The notes: generated by a model from the letters alone, not told the origin. DNA of 64,000 nt from Brevibacillus sp. JNUCC-41 (GCF_014844095.1 NZ_CP062163.1:3877501-3941500), one strand, 5' to 3'; positions 27,533 to 36,503 are shown, numbered from the stretch's first letter. Program-made: numbers and translations.

Positions 27533-27952
27533 GTGAATAGTGATTTTACAATAGCTGTGCATAGTTTGGTCTATTTAGCTTATCTACCAGATCATATGGC
27601 TAGCAGCGAGTCCATCGCAGAAAACGTTTGTACAAACCCGGCAAGGATTCGAAAGATGATGAGCTGCTTAAGAAAAAAAGGATTTGTAAGAACTAAAGAA
27701 GGTGTTGGCGGAGGCTATATTCTAGACTGTAACCCTGAAGAGGTAAGTTTGGCGGATATTTATATAACTGTTTCACATGGGACTTTGAAACCAAAGTGGT
27801 GTACAGGTGATCCGGAGAAAAAATGTGTCATATCTTCCAATACCCAGATAGTCATGAATCAAATATTCGATGAAGCTGAATTATATTTTGAAAAATATTT
27901 AGAAGATATAACTCTCAGCACTTTTTTGGAAAAAATTAAACAATGTCCGTGA
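27533..27952 (+). CDS. Rrf2-family transcription regulator
   Basis: A 139-residue winged-helix Rrf2 protein: FTIAVHSLVYLAYLPD...SSESIAENVCTNPARIRKMMSCLRKKGFVRTKEGVGGGYIL is the DNA-binding part. Cysteines at about 33, 45, 66, 90 and 98 include the pair KWCTGDPEKKCVIS, so a thiol or iron-sulfur sensor is possible. The start is GTG 27533 after GAGGAGGATGCGAAA. An operator-like dyad shared by this gene and the thioredoxin group downstream suggests it controls itself and that group (inference). Confidence 0.88.
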   Translation: MNSDFTIAVHSLVYLAYLPDHMASSESIAENVCTNPARIRKMMSCLRKKGFVRTKEGVGGGYILDCNPEEVSLADIYITVSHGTLKPKWCTGDPEKKCVISSNTQIVMNQIFDEAELYFEKYLEDITLSTFLEKIKQCP

Positions 27953-27979
27953 TATTGATTTAGTTTTTTCTTTGGACTA

Positions 27980-28002
27980 AATGTATATTTTATTATTACA
28001 GT
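27980..28002. promoter_or_regulatory. Second copy of the Rrf2-associated operator
   Basis: It differs from 27486-27508 at only three positions and keeps the full right arm ending TATTATTACAGT. It stands about 50 bases before the IDEAL-domain gene. Confidence 0.7.
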
Positions 28003-28052
28003 TATTAACTATAGTTTAAATATCAACTGAACATAAAAGGGGTGTTAAGGAA

Positions 28053-28439
28053 ATGGTTGAAAACAATCTGTTCAAAAATGGGGATTGGGTAAAGGGAAAA
28101 TCAAGAGATGGGGAACTTATCCATGGTTTCATTGAAACGGTAAGTGATAATCGAGAAATCGTTAAAGTGAATGTGGTGGAAAGTGACAATGAAAAAGCGA
28201 TTGGGAAATCGATTTGGATTCCGAGTAAATGGACTGAAAAACTGCCGGATTTAGAAATCAGTAACGAAAATCATCTTTTGGCCTTAATTGATTTAGCGTT
28301 ACTTTCTAAAGATGAAACATGGTTTATGGAGTTATCCGGTAAATTGGAATCCATCAAAATCCATCCTAAAATAAATGCTAGGAATTCAGAGTTTCTTATC
28401 TCGGGAAATAGAATCGCTAAACTTGATTTAAATAGATGA
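28053..28439 (+). CDS. IDEAL-domain protein of unknown function
   Basis: A 128-residue acidic protein. The segment HLLALIDLALLSKDETWFMELSGKL (about 80-104) matches the IDEAL motif, a short helical element in small Firmicutes proteins such as YpiB. The N-terminal 70 residues (FKNGDWVKGKSRDGELIHGFIETV) look like a small beta barrel. The ATG follows AAAGGGGTGTTAAGGAA. It is first in a likely operon with thioredoxin and an old yellow enzyme, behind the Rrf2-type operator, which suggests a role in thiol or electrophile stress (inference). Confidence 0.7.
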   Translation: MVENNLFKNGDWVKGKSRDGELIHGFIETVSDNREIVKVNVVESDNEKAIGKSIWIPSKWTEKLPDLEISNENHLLALIDLALLSKDETWFMELSGKLESIKIHPKINARNSEFLISGNRIAKLDLNR

Positions 28440-28486
28440 AGAATAAAGACTATAAATATTTCGGATAATACAAGGAGGAAATGATC

Positions 28487-28801
28487 ATGACAATAGAACA
28501 TGTAACAGATGATAATTTTGCTAGTGAAATCAAGGAAGGTTTAGTATTGGTTGATTTTTGGGCACCGTGGTGCGGTCCGTGTAAAATGATTGCCCCAGTG
28601 CTTAATGAAATTGATGTGGAAATGGGTGATCGGGTTAAGATCGTAAAACTTAATGTGGATGAAAATTCAGATACCACAAGCGAATATGGAGTGATGGGAA
28701 TTCCAGCTCTAATTCTATTCAAAGATGGAGAAAAGGTAGATCAAGCTATTGGCTTCCAGCCAAAAGAAGCCATTTCGGCATTAATCACCAAACATGCATG
28801 A
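28487..28801 (+). CDS. Thioredoxin (paralogue)
   Basis: A 104-residue classical thioredoxin with active site WAPWCGPCKM (Cys29, Cys32) and the cis-proline MGIPALILFKDG. It reduces protein disulfides in the cytoplasm. I choose ATG 28487 because AAGGAGG is 8-9 bases before it; the ATG at 28481 is too close. Its setting with an Rrf2 regulator and flavin oxidoreductase, not a housekeeping locus, marks it as a stress-related paralogue of trxA. Confidence 0.93.
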   Translation: MTIEHVTDDNFASEIKEGLVLVDFWAPWCGPCKMIAPVLNEIDVEMGDRVKIVKLNVDENSDTTSEYGVMGIPALILFKDGEKVDQAIGFQPKEAISALITKHA

Positions 28802-28892
28802 TCCTAATAATTATCATAATATGCGGATGTGTATTGTGAATTAAGGACTTATACCAGCCAATATGGTGGGTAACTAAATGGAGGATGACTAA

Positions 28893-30014
28893 ATGAATTC
28901 TAAATATACACCATTATTTGAATCGTACAATTTAGGAAAGAAAATAGAAGTGAAAAATCGTTTGGTGATGGCGCCTATGACAAATTTCTCTTCTAATCCT
29001 GACGGGACTGTAACCGACGCCGAAGTAAACTATTATGAACGTAGGTCAAGCGGGGTCGGCATGGTTATAACGGCATGTACCTACGTAACTGCTAATGGCA
29101 AAGGCTTTCATGGGGAATTTGGCGGAGATCAGGATGAATTGATACCTAGTCTAAGTCGTTTGGCATCAGCGATTAAAGCGAAAGGTGCAAAGGCAATTCT
29201 TCAGATTTTTCATGGCGGACGCGAGGTGCCACCGGAATTAGTAAATGGCGATGTTGTCAGTGCAAGCAATATCCCATCGGAAGGCGAAGGGAAAGCAGTT
29301 CCGCGTCCACTATCTGCAAAGGAAATAGAATCGATCATTCTCGATTTTGGTGAAACTACCCGACGTGCCATAAAAGCGGGATTTGATGGTGTCGAGATTC
29401 ACGGTGCAAATGGTTACTTGCTACAGCAATTTTTTTCGCCTCATTCAAACCGTCGTGAAGACAAGTGGGGTGGTTCCCTTGATAAACGTCTGACTTTTCC
29501 ATTAGCGGTAGTGGATGAAGTGATAAAGGCTGTTGCTGAACATGCCAAGGATCCGTTCATCGTAGGATATCGTTTTTCACCGGAGGAGCCGGAAACACCA
29601 GGAATCACCATGGATGATACTCTTGCATTAATTGATGGACTTGTAACAAAAGATCTTGATTATCTTCATGTTTCATTAATGGATTTCTGGTCGAAAGCAA
29701 GACGGGGAGCCGAGATTGACAGACCTCGGATAGAAATTATAAAAGAACGTATAGGAGATCAAGTACCGATCATTGGTGTTGGTTCCATCTATACAGCGGA
29801 TGATGCCATCAAAGCACTGCAATCGGGGGTTCCGTTAATCGCATTAGGCCGTGAAATTATTATCGATCCTGAATGGGTACAAAAAGTGGAACAAGGCAGG
29901 GAAGCAGAGATCGTGACAAAAATAAACAAGGATAATCAGCAGCAACTTGATATTCCAGACCCATTATGGCAAGCGATCATCAACTCTCCAGGATGGTTTC
30001 CAGGGATTGAATAA
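28893..30014 (+). CDS. NADH:flavin oxidoreductase, old yellow enzyme family
   Basis: A 373-residue FMN-dependent TIM barrel, close in type to B. subtilis YqiG. Visible are NRLVMAPMTNFSSNPDG, LQIFHGGR, FDGVEIHGANGYLLQQFFSPHSNRRED and the phosphate-binding VGSIYTADDA..ALGREIIIDPEW. Such enzymes reduce activated C=C bonds and reactive electrophiles. The start is ATG 28893 after TGGAGGATGACTAA. It probably ends the Rrf2-controlled operon, followed by the hairpin at 30092-30149. Confidence 0.92.
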   Translation: MNSKYTPLFESYNLGKKIEVKNRLVMAPMTNFSSNPDGTVTDAEVNYYERRSSGVGMVITACTYVTANGKGFHGEFGGDQDELIPSLSRLASAIKAKGAKAILQIFHGGREVPPELVNGDVVSASNIPSEGEGKAVPRPLSAKEIESIILDFGETTRRAIKAGFDGVEIHGANGYLLQQFFSPHSNRREDKWGGSLDKRLTFPLAVVDEVIKAVAEHAKDPFIVGYRFSPEEPETPGITMDDTLALIDGLVTKDLDYLHVSLMDFWSKARRGAEIDRPRIEIIKERIGDQVPIIGVGSIYTADDAIKALQSGVPLIALGREIIIDPEWVQKVEQGREAEIVTKINKDNQQQLDIPDPLWQAIINSPGWFPGIE

Positions 30015-30091
30015 ATAGACGCACATATATTACTGAAATGAAAAATGCATAATGGATTTCCAAAACCATTTTGGAATGAATATACTTGGAA

Positions 30092-30149
30092 AAATAAACC
30101 CTGGCAACGGACACACATATAAAAGTGTTCCTTAGTCCGGGGTTTTTAT
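30092..30149 (+). terminator. Terminator after the flavin oxidoreductase gene
   Basis: AAACCCTGG..CGGACACA pairs with its near-complement ending CCGGGGTTT, then TT. It closes the group. Confidence 0.65.
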
Positions 30150-30814
30150 GTTTATGGAGGATCATTTATAGAAGTTTTTCATATTCAATCCTTTAAAGGC
30201 CAAGTTTTTTCGGAAAATCAAATAGGGGAAAGACTTACGGATTTTCATTGAACAGCCATTAGGTCTCAACGGCACATACATTCAGAAATTTTGGCGGGGA
30301 AAGGGGCTTTCTTTACGGAACGCTAGGAAAAGGAAGGAGGACACCACCCTTCCTGAATCAAAGCTTTAATAGAGTGAAGATTGAATACAAAATGGGAACC
30401 ATAGTAGAAGTATATTAAAAAAATAATGTATACTGCCATTCAGAAAACACTACATGGAATCTAATAAAAAAATATACTAATCTAAATGATTAATTTTAAT
30501 AACTTAATACAATGAAAAGTTTATCCTTCCATTTTTAGGTTTATAATCGATTGCGATAGCCTTTTCAGTTTAATGAAGGATCTGGTATAGCCATCAGGCC
30601 CATTTTCAAGAGGGGTTCCACTATGTTGGGAATGTTGTAAAATATTCGGTAGATCTTCATTTTTCCAATTCGGATAAATTTCAATAATATATAGAGGACA
30701 AAAAAACTGTAAGAGACGAAAATCACTTGTTGGAAGTCTGACCCTTATACATTCGTACGTACCAAAGATTAGGATCTGGAGAAAATATGTCCTGGATGTT
30801 CTAAAGAAAAAGAA
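30150..30814. other. Gene-poor stretch
   Basis: No supported gene. A minus-strand frame of 110 codons (30521-30853) has no ribosome-binding site, and its first codons are the DoxX terminator; its later part might be a relic. Confidence 0.4.
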
Positions 30815-30850
30815 AAAACACGGAGTGGTTTTATCCAACACTGTGTTTTT
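30815..30850 (-). terminator. Terminator of the DoxX gene
   Basis: AAAACAC..GTG pairs with CAC..GTGTTTT, with T's on both strands, 34 bases after the DoxX stop. Confidence 0.65.
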
Positions 30851-30883
30851 CATAATGTAAAGAGTATAAAACCGAAGCCTTCC

Positions 30884-31282
30884 TTAAAACAGGAAGGAGT
30901 CAAGTGAGTATGGGCCAGCTCCGGTTAACGCAATGCCAATCGCCACTGCAAGAACGGCAAGATTATATTCATAACCATTTTGAGTTGCCCAGTAGCCATT
31001 TGCTCCATGGACTTTAACGATTGCAACGAGCATTGTAAGTGCAATTAATATACCTGCAAAGGGTGTAAGGAGACCTAAAGCAAATAAGGCCCCGCCAATA
31101 AGCTCTGATAGACCTGCAAATAGGGCCATGGTAATTCCTGGCCTCATGCCAATCGAATCAAACCAGTCTCCAGTGCCTTTCAGGCCATGTCCGCCAAACC
31201 ATCCAAATAATTTTTGAGCTCCATGTCCAACAAACGATAATCCGATTACCACACGTATAACTAATAAACCTATACCAATCAT
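30884..31282 (-). CDS. DoxX family membrane protein (MhqP-like)
   Basis: A 132-residue protein with four membrane helices and the DoxX pattern VGHGAQKLFGWFGGHGLKGTGDWFDSIGMRPG near the N-terminus. DoxX proteins accompany thiol/quinone stress defence; B. subtilis MhqP is one and is repressed by MhqR. The palindromes upstream resemble MhqR sites, so the gene probably belongs to quinone or electrophile stress. The start is ATG 31282 after CAGGAGAAATCATAA. Confidence 0.85.
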   Translation of the reverse strand: MIGIGLLVIRVVIGLSFVGHGAQKLFGWFGGHGLKGTGDWFDSIGMRPGITMALFAGLSELIGGALFALGLLTPFAGILIALTMLVAIVKVHGANGYWATQNGYEYNLAVLAVAIGIALTGAGPYSLDSFLF

Positions 31283-31318
31283 TTATGATTTCTCCTGGAA
31301 TTTATTTTTTATTTAGAT

Positions 31319-31392
31319 ATCTTTAATTCGAGATTTTTATTTAAAAAAATAAAGGGATTACCTCGAATTAATTTATCTTTAATTAAAGATAA
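31319..31392 (-). promoter_or_regulatory. MhqR-like operators upstream of the DoxX gene
   Basis: ATCTTTAATTCGAGAT (31319-31334) is close to the ATCTCGAATTCGAGAT-type MhqR box I recall. A perfect 20-base palindrome, TTATCTTTAATTAAAGATAA, is at 31373-31392. A further CTCGAATT half-site is at 31362-31369. Confidence 0.6.
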
Positions 31393-31436
31393 TGCTTTTT
31401 GAGCGATTTGTCAAACATAAATTTAAGTTTTAAGGC

Positions 31437-32192
31437 TCATTCAACAGGGAAGGTTCTGAAAAAATCGGGTGAGCTCCCATTGGAACGAAACAATAAATCA
31501 GACACCGTAACGCATTCATAGCCGTTTTTATATAAATAATCCAATGTCGATTCTAACGCCTTTACCGTTTGGGGACGGTCGCTCCAATCGTGCAGGAGAA
31601 TGATATCGCCAGCGCGTAACGACTTAATGATATGAGTGGAAATTTTATTTGGAGCAGGTCTTTTCCAGTCTTGGGGATCTTGATGCCAGGACCACAGTAC
31701 AACCTTATAACCTTTTTTTACAGCTGTATTGATGATTATATCGTTATAAAGTCCACCTACAGGACGATATAGCGTAGGTTTGTATTTGGCAATATCCCAA
31801 ATCACTTTATCTGTTTTATCTAATTCAGCAGATAATAACTCAGCGGTCATATTTTTATCATAATAATGATGATAGGTGTGATTAGCAATTTCATGACCTT
31901 CCTTTATTTCTCTTATTAAAATGCCAGGGTTTCTTTTCACTTTATTACCAGAGACAAAAAAGGTAGCTTTGGCATTATATTTAGCCAATATATCGAGGAT
32001 TTGAGGTGTATACGAAGGATGTGGTCCGTCGTCGAAAGTTATGGCTACGATTTTTTCTTTTGTATTGCCCTCCCAAACAACATAACCTGTTTTTTCATAT
32101 ACCTCTCGACTTGAAGTAAAGGCATGAATAACTGGAGTGTCAAATGATAAAAAAAGGATGAAAACGGCTAAAGTCATAATTAAATTCTTCAA
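31437..32192 (-). CDS. Secreted polysaccharide deacetylase (NodB domain)
   Basis: A 251-residue protein: a signal or anchor segment (about 2-23), then a NodB homology domain with AITFDDGPHPSYTPQILDIL (catalytic Asp and metal Asp), GHEIANHTYHH (metal His pair), LYRPVGG and IILLHDW. It removes acetyl groups from a cell-wall or other N-acetylated polysaccharide. TTG 32192 is preferred because GGAGGGCATTCGC precedes it; the longer frame from 32225 is not supported. It is monocistronic. Confidence 0.88.
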   Translation of the reverse strand: MKNLIMTLAVFILFLSFDTPVIHAFTSSREVYEKTGYVVWEGNTKEKIVAITFDDGPHPSYTPQILDILAKYNAKATFFVSGNKVKRNPGILIREIKEGHEIANHTYHHYYDKNMTAELLSAELDKTDKVIWDIAKYKPTLYRPVGGLYNDIIINTAVKKGYKVVLWSWHQDPQDWKRPAPNKISTHIIKSLRAGDIILLHDWSDRPQTVKALESTLDYLYKNGYECVTVSDLLFRSNGSSPDFFRTFPVE

Positions 32193-32473
32193 GCGAATGC
32201 CCTCCTGTACAAGTATATAGGACATAGTATATGGAGTTCGTTAATATTTATTAAAGTTCGACCAAGAATAACAGACTGTTTAATTGTTGACTATAGGCGG
32301 AATTTGAAAAGGTTTAAAACTGCTTATTACGTAAAGATATTTAAATAATGAACATTTGCAATTTGATTGTGCCCTTTTTTGGTGGATATTTAATTTAAGC
32401 TCTCCAAAATAAATTTCATATAGGATACCTTGGGATCCAGTGTTACCTGATTATCTATTTGCCATGATTCTTT

Positions 32474-32699
32474 TTGCAATCCACGTGCGAACCTGTATTA
32501 ATTAATGAAAATAGTTCATATGAGGTGTTTATGGTATGCAGCCAAATGGAGGTTATATCCACATACACACCAGGTGCCTTTGGGGTAGGGAGTCTTGTGA
32601 TTACTGTACCGGACGCTTCTTCTTTTCTTAGCTGGATCTCCTATTGTTCTTGTTGTGACAAACTATGCACCGGCATCCGATGTTGATATTGAACATGAT
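32474..32699 (+). pseudogene. Remnant of an unidentified membrane protein
   Basis: One frame carries STYTPGAFGVGSLVITVPDASSFLSWIS, and after a one-base shift at about 32637 the sense continues SPIVLVVTNYAPASDVDIEHDSYA to a stop. This is the C-terminal end of a hydrophobic protein with no visible start. A terminator follows at once. The family is not recognised. Confidence 0.45.
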
Positions 32700-32731
32700 T
32701 CATATGCATAATTTTAAATGATAAAACAGGA

Positions 32732-32766
32732 AAACAGGCAGCACACAAAGCGCTTGCCTGTTTTTT
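32732..32766 (+). terminator. Terminator after the membrane-protein remnant
   Basis: AAACAGGCA pairs with TGCCTGTTT and T's follow. Its survival marks the end of the former gene. Confidence 0.75.
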
Positions 32767-32882
32767 ATATAGCAATGGTCATGCCTAAGTATTCAAATTG
32801 AGAATGAATGTAAAAAAGGGGAGATTGACAGCAAAATAATTCATATAATAATATTTGTGGTTATCACTGGAGATGAACTGAG

Positions 32883-33056
32883 TTAAAAATCTGTACCTGT
32901 TTTATAAAAAAGTTCATTATATTTATTTAATAATTGATCAAGTTGCTGGCTATATTCAACGGCAACATGCGAGTTTAAACCATCTTTAGCGACAATCTTG
33001 ATAAGTTCATTTCTCTTTAATTCAATTTGTTCGAGAAATTCATTCTTTTTAGCCAT
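32883..33056 (-). CDS. Spo0E-like aspartyl-phosphate phosphatase
   Basis: A 57-residue helical hairpin protein. IELKRNELIKIVAKDGLNSHVAVEYSQQLDQLLNKY matches the Spo0E family, including the S-Q-x-L-D signature (here SQQLD). Members remove phosphate from Spo0A and delay sporulation. ATG 33056 with GAAAGGATA upstream fits the family start; the longer frame from 33089 is less likely. Confidence 0.82.
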   Translation of the reverse strand: MAKKNEFLEQIELKRNELIKIVAKDGLNSHVAVEYSQQLDQLLNKYNELFYKTGTDF

Positions 33057-33301
33057 TATCTTTCCTTTCTGGCCCCAACATTTTTTCAAGGTACCCTTAA
33101 TTTATGTGTTCGTTGTAAAATATGTATGAATATAACAATTATATCGGCTTGGATTAATGAATTCAAATAAGTTAACTTATCCCGAGCCCCATCCAGTTAT
33201 AAGGATTTGGTTGTCATGAAATATTCACAGTTCCATAAATGTATTTTTTTATCTTATTTGTTACAATGTTTATAGGTTGCCATACATAGGAGTGAGCTTA
33301 T

Positions 33302-34009
33302 TTGGATGATATTAATATTTTTTTAGCTTTCGGGGCGGGATTTCTGAGTTTTATTTCGCCATGCTGCTTACCGCTATATCCGGCCTTTTTATCTTATATC
33401 ACTGGTATGAGTGTTGGTGAAATCAAATCCGAGAACGCCATGCTCCAAAGAAGAAGCATGCTGCATACTTTATTCTTCCTCCTGGGGTTCTCCCTGGTTT
33501 TTATTGCAATAGGGTTTAGCACATCATACCTAGGTTCCTTTTTCTCGAATTATAAAGAATTAATTCGTCAGATTGGGGCCATCCTGATTATCATTTTTGG
33601 TTTATTCATTGTAGGAATCTTTCAACCGAAATCTTTGATGAAAGACAATCGTTTTGAATTTAAGAACCGACCTAGCGGATATATAGGTTCCATTCTTATC
33701 GGACTTGCCTTTGCGGCTGGATGGACCCCTTGTGCAGGTCCGCTATTAGGTGCTGTCATTTCACTGGGTGCAACTAATCCTAGTGCGGCCATGAGCTATA
33801 TGACTGCCTATATTTTAGGATTTGCCATCCCGTTTTTCATATTATCCTTCTTTGTCGGAAAATTGACATGGATCAAAAAGTACAGCCAATACATCATGAA
33901 GATTGGCGGATATTTAATGATTGTAATGGGTGTGGTTTTGTTTTTTGATTGGATGACCAAAATAATCGCAGTCCTGTCTAGACTATTCGGTGGCTTTACT
34001 GGATTTTAG
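33302..34009 (+). CDS. ccdA: Cytochrome c biogenesis / thiol transport protein CcdA
   Basis: A 235-residue protein with six membrane helices that carries reducing power across the membrane for cytochrome c maturation and spore cortex synthesis. The two redox cysteines are in [17 protein letters not shown] and [14 protein letters not shown]; an extra cysteine follows the first. The start is TTG 33302 after TAGGAGTGAGCTTAT. The order ccdA-yneI-ccdC is conserved with B. subtilis, although yneI is dead here. Confidence 0.95.
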   Translation: MDDINIFLAFGAGFLSFISPCCLPLYPAFLSYITGMSVGEIKSENAMLQRRSMLHTLFFLLGFSLVFIAIGFSTSYLGSFFSNYKELIRQIGAILIIIFGLFIVGIFQPKSLMKDNRFEFKNRPSGYIGSILIGLAFAAGWTPCAGPLLGAVISLGATNPSAAMSYMTAYILGFAIPFFILSFFVGKLTWIKKYSQYIMKIGGYLMIVMGVVLFFDWMTKIIAVLSRLFGGFTGF

Positions 34010-34119
34010 TCCATAATAAGTTATTTTTTCAATAAAATTCAAAAATGGATTGTCTTTAATTAGGTTTTATGAATTGATTTTTTAATTTTTTTCTGTCTAA
34101 ACAATCAGGAAGAACGGCT

Positions 34120-34384
34120 ATGGCCCGAATATTATTCGTTGAAGATGCAAAGTTTATGAGAATGATACTTTCAAACATTTTACCTAAAGCAGGACATGCA
34201 GTGGTCAGTGAGGCGGGAATGGACGAGAAGCCATTGAATTATATCGAACCCTGACCTTATAATGATGGATATTCCCATGCCAATCTTGAGCGGGGCTTGG
34301 GTGCCGTTAAAGAAATTAAGAAGGAATTTCAGGCTAATGTGCTCTGCCATAGTATTGGATGACATTAAAACGGTGCTTGATTAA
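34120..34384 (+). pseudogene. Decayed CheY-like response regulator (yneI homologue)
   Basis: ATG 34120 opens MARILFVEDAKFMRMILSNILPKAGH, the start of YneI-type single-domain regulators. It meets a stop after EKPLNYIEP. Fragments of the rest persist in other frames (MMDIPMPILSG, then KEIKKEFQ, then MCSA), and the segment between MCSA and the C-terminal helix is deleted. The phosphorylation site region and the conserved lysine are not in one product. The intact gene lies here in B. subtilis. Confidence 0.88.
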
Positions 34385-34508
34385 TAACAATTAATAACAC
34401 TCTCCTTGTTTATCTCAAATAGGTAATATATACTTTGTTTATAAATTGAAGTCATATATAATTTTAAATGGCACTTACCTATTTTTAGTTTAAAGGGATG
34501 GTTAAGAG

Positions 34509-34985
34509 ATGATATATATATCAACAGGTATAGCGATTGTGATGGCAATAGGTGTTTTCATGTTACGGATGAAGGAAACGAAAAAACCAGTTAATGAAAA
34601 GAAAATCATTTTACCGCCGCTTTTTATGAGTACGGGTGCGTTGATGTTTATTTTCCCGATGTTCCGGGTGACTCGATACGAATTGTTGGAGGCTCTTGTT
34701 GCAGGGATGTTATTTTCCATCTTATTGATAAAAACATCTAAATTTGAAGTTAGAGATGAAAAAATTTATATTCTGCGATCTAAAGCTTTCATATTCATAT
34801 TGATTGGTCTCATGGTGGTTCGACTGGTGGCAAAACTGATGTTGGGAAGCACGATTGAAATCGGTGTATTGAGTGGAATGTTTTTCTTACTTGCTTTTGC
34901 GATGATCGTTCCGTGGAGAATTGCCATGCTTTACCAATATAAGAAGGTTAAAGCAGCTAGTTTCGGCAGAAGTAGCATGGTGTAA
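34509..34985 (+). CDS. ccdC: CcdC/YneJ membrane protein
   Basis: A 158-residue protein with about four to five membrane helices and the conserved FPMFRVTRYELLEALVAGMLFSILLIKTSKFEVRD. It is the third gene of the ccdA-yneI-ccdC group of B. subtilis, though not essential for cytochrome c assembly there. The start is ATG 34509 with AAAGGGATGG upstream. A strong terminator is at 35022-35053. Confidence 0.9.
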   Translation: MIYISTGIAIVMAIGVFMLRMKETKKPVNEKKIILPPLFMSTGALMFIFPMFRVTRYELLEALVAGMLFSILLIKTSKFEVRDEKIYILRSKAFIFILIGLMVVRLVAKLMLGSTIEIGVLSGMFFLLAFAMIVPWRIAMLYQYKKVKAASFGRSSMV

Positions 34986-35021
34986 TACATGTACTGTAGG
35001 ATTCAATCAAAGGAACATTCA

Positions 35022-35053
35022 AAAAACCTGAGTCGATAATGACTCAGGTTTTT
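35022..35053 (+). terminator. Terminator of the ccd group
   Basis: AAAACCTGAGTC GATAAT GACTCAGGTTTT is a perfect stem with T's following. Confidence 0.9.
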
Positions 35054-35166
35054 CATTTACCTGGAAACTTTTTATGAAGGTAAAAAAATCACCTGAAAAC
35101 CTAGTAATTTTATCCGAATTATATTATATTAGTATTATAATATTTTACTTAAGGAGGAAACGGTTC

Positions 35167-36222
35167 ATGTTACAAATGATTATCTTCGGGATTATTTGTG
35201 GTTTACTGCTGGGATTTGTGCTTCAAAGAGGCCGTTTCTGTGTTGTTGGTGCATATCGTGATTTGATTTTAGCTAAAGATGGACGGATGTTCTTAGCTAC
35301 ATTTATTGTAATAGCAATACAAAGTATTGGTGTTTATGCATTGAATGATACAGGGGTCATTCAGTTTGGAAATGATGGTTTTCCATGGTTGGGAACAATC
35401 GTGGGTGGCTTTATTTTTGGCATTGGTATGGTTCTGGCAGGAGGTTGCGCCACTGGAACATGGTATCGTGCCGGAGAGGGTATGATCGGAAGTTGGGTTG
35501 CTCTTTTTGGATACATGCTAGGGGCAGCAATGACGAAATATGGTGTATGGAAATTGGCTGGAGATAATCTTTTATCTTATCGTACAAGTGATACGTATAT
35601 TCATGAAACATTAAATGTTTCGCCATGGGTGCTTGTTATTATTGTGACACTTTTGGTTGGCCTATTGGTGATTCGTGAAATGAGAAAGCCGAAACTTCCT
35701 ATCTTTAAAATGAAACCGAAAAAAACGGGATTGGCCCACATCTTATTCGAGAAACGGTGGCATCCCTTTGTTACGGCATTATTGGTCGGTCTTATTGCAA
35801 TCATGGCATGGCCGCTAAGTGCAATGACAGGCAGGATGTTCGGACTAGGAATTACAGCGCCTTCCGCGAACATTCTAACATTCCTTATAACAGGAGACGA
35901 TGCGTTAATCGATTGGGGTACGTTTTTAGTATTGGGTATTTTCCTTGGTGCTTTCATTGCTGCCAAAGGAAGCGGGGAATTCCGTTGGCGTTTGCCTGAT
36001 ATGAAAACGTTACGTAACAATGCAATTGGCGGTGTGATCATGGGGTTCGGTGCAAGTGTTGCCGGGGGATGCACAATCGGTAATGGTCTGGTGAACTCGG
36101 CGCTATTTGCTTGGCAGGGGTGGATCGCGATTGTCTTTTTCCTGCTGGGTACATGGGTAGCAACTTATTTCACGATTATCCGAAAGCAAAAGCAGACAGC
36201 TGCTGCATCCAAAGCGGCATAA
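35167..36222 (+). CDS. YeeE/YedE family sulfur-compound transporter (TsuA-type)
   Basis: A 351-residue protein with about nine to ten membrane helices. It carries the conserved cysteines of thiosulfate-type importers: RGRFCVVGAYRD, VLAGGCATGTWYRAGEG and VAGGCTIGNGLVN. It probably imports thiosulfate or a related sulfur compound and hands sulfur to the TusA-like protein encoded 41 bases downstream. ATG 35167 follows TTAAGGAGGAAACGGTTC. The longer frame from 35074 is not supported. An AT-rich promoter with TATAAT lies upstream. Confidence 0.9.
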   Translation: MLQMIIFGIICGLLLGFVLQRGRFCVVGAYRDLILAKDGRMFLATFIVIAIQSIGVYALNDTGVIQFGNDGFPWLGTIVGGFIFGIGMVLAGGCATGTWYRAGEGMIGSWVALFGYMLGAAMTKYGVWKLAGDNLLSYRTSDTYIHETLNVSPWVLVIIVTLLVGLLVIREMRKPKLPIFKMKPKKTGLAHILFEKRWHPFVTALLVGLIAIMAWPLSAMTGRMFGLGITAPSANILTFLITGDDALIDWGTFLVLGIFLGAFIAAKGSGEFRWRLPDMKTLRNNAIGGVIMGFGASVAGGCTIGNGLVNSALFAWQGWIAIVFFLLGTWVATYFTIIRKQKQTAAASKAA

Positions 36223-36263
36223 GGTACGAATCAAAAAAATTTAAGTTGAGGAGTGGAATATAA

Positions 36264-36491
36264 ATGGCAAAAGTATTGGAAACGAATGGAATGGTATGTC
36301 CATTCCCTTTAGTGGAAGCAAAAGAAGCGATAGTGGACATGGCAATAGGAGAGGAATTAATCATTAATTTCGATTGCACACAAGCAACGGAGAGCATTCC
36401 GCGTTGGGCTGCTACCGAAGGTCATGAAATCACGGAGTTTGAGCAAATCGATGACGCTAAATGGCGTATAATCGTGAAAAAGGGGAAATAA
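36264..36491 (+). CDS. TusA-like sulfurtransferase
   Basis: A 75-residue TusA-fold protein with the active cysteine in NGMVCPFPLVEAKEAI (Cys12). It accepts a persulfide and passes it on. Placed straight after the YeeE/YedE transporter, it is probably the intracellular acceptor of imported sulfur (TsuB-like). The start is ATG 36264 after TTGAGGAGTGGAATATAA. A terminator follows at 36504-36539. Confidence 0.9.
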   Translation: MAKVLETNGMVCPFPLVEAKEAIVDMAIGEELIINFDCTQATESIPRWAATEGHEITEFEQIDDAKWRIIVKKGK

Positions 36492-36503
36492 ACTGGTTTG
36501 AAG

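Noticed and set aside
30521..30853. 110-codon minus-strand frame after the DoxX gene
   Set aside because: Its beginning is the hairpin terminator of the DoxX gene and it has no ribosome-binding site. The later part may be a relic, but I cannot identify it.
35601..36074. 157-codon minus-strand frame opposite the YeeE/YedE transporter
   Set aside because: Antisense to an intact membrane protein gene; proline-rich shadow translation without a start signal.
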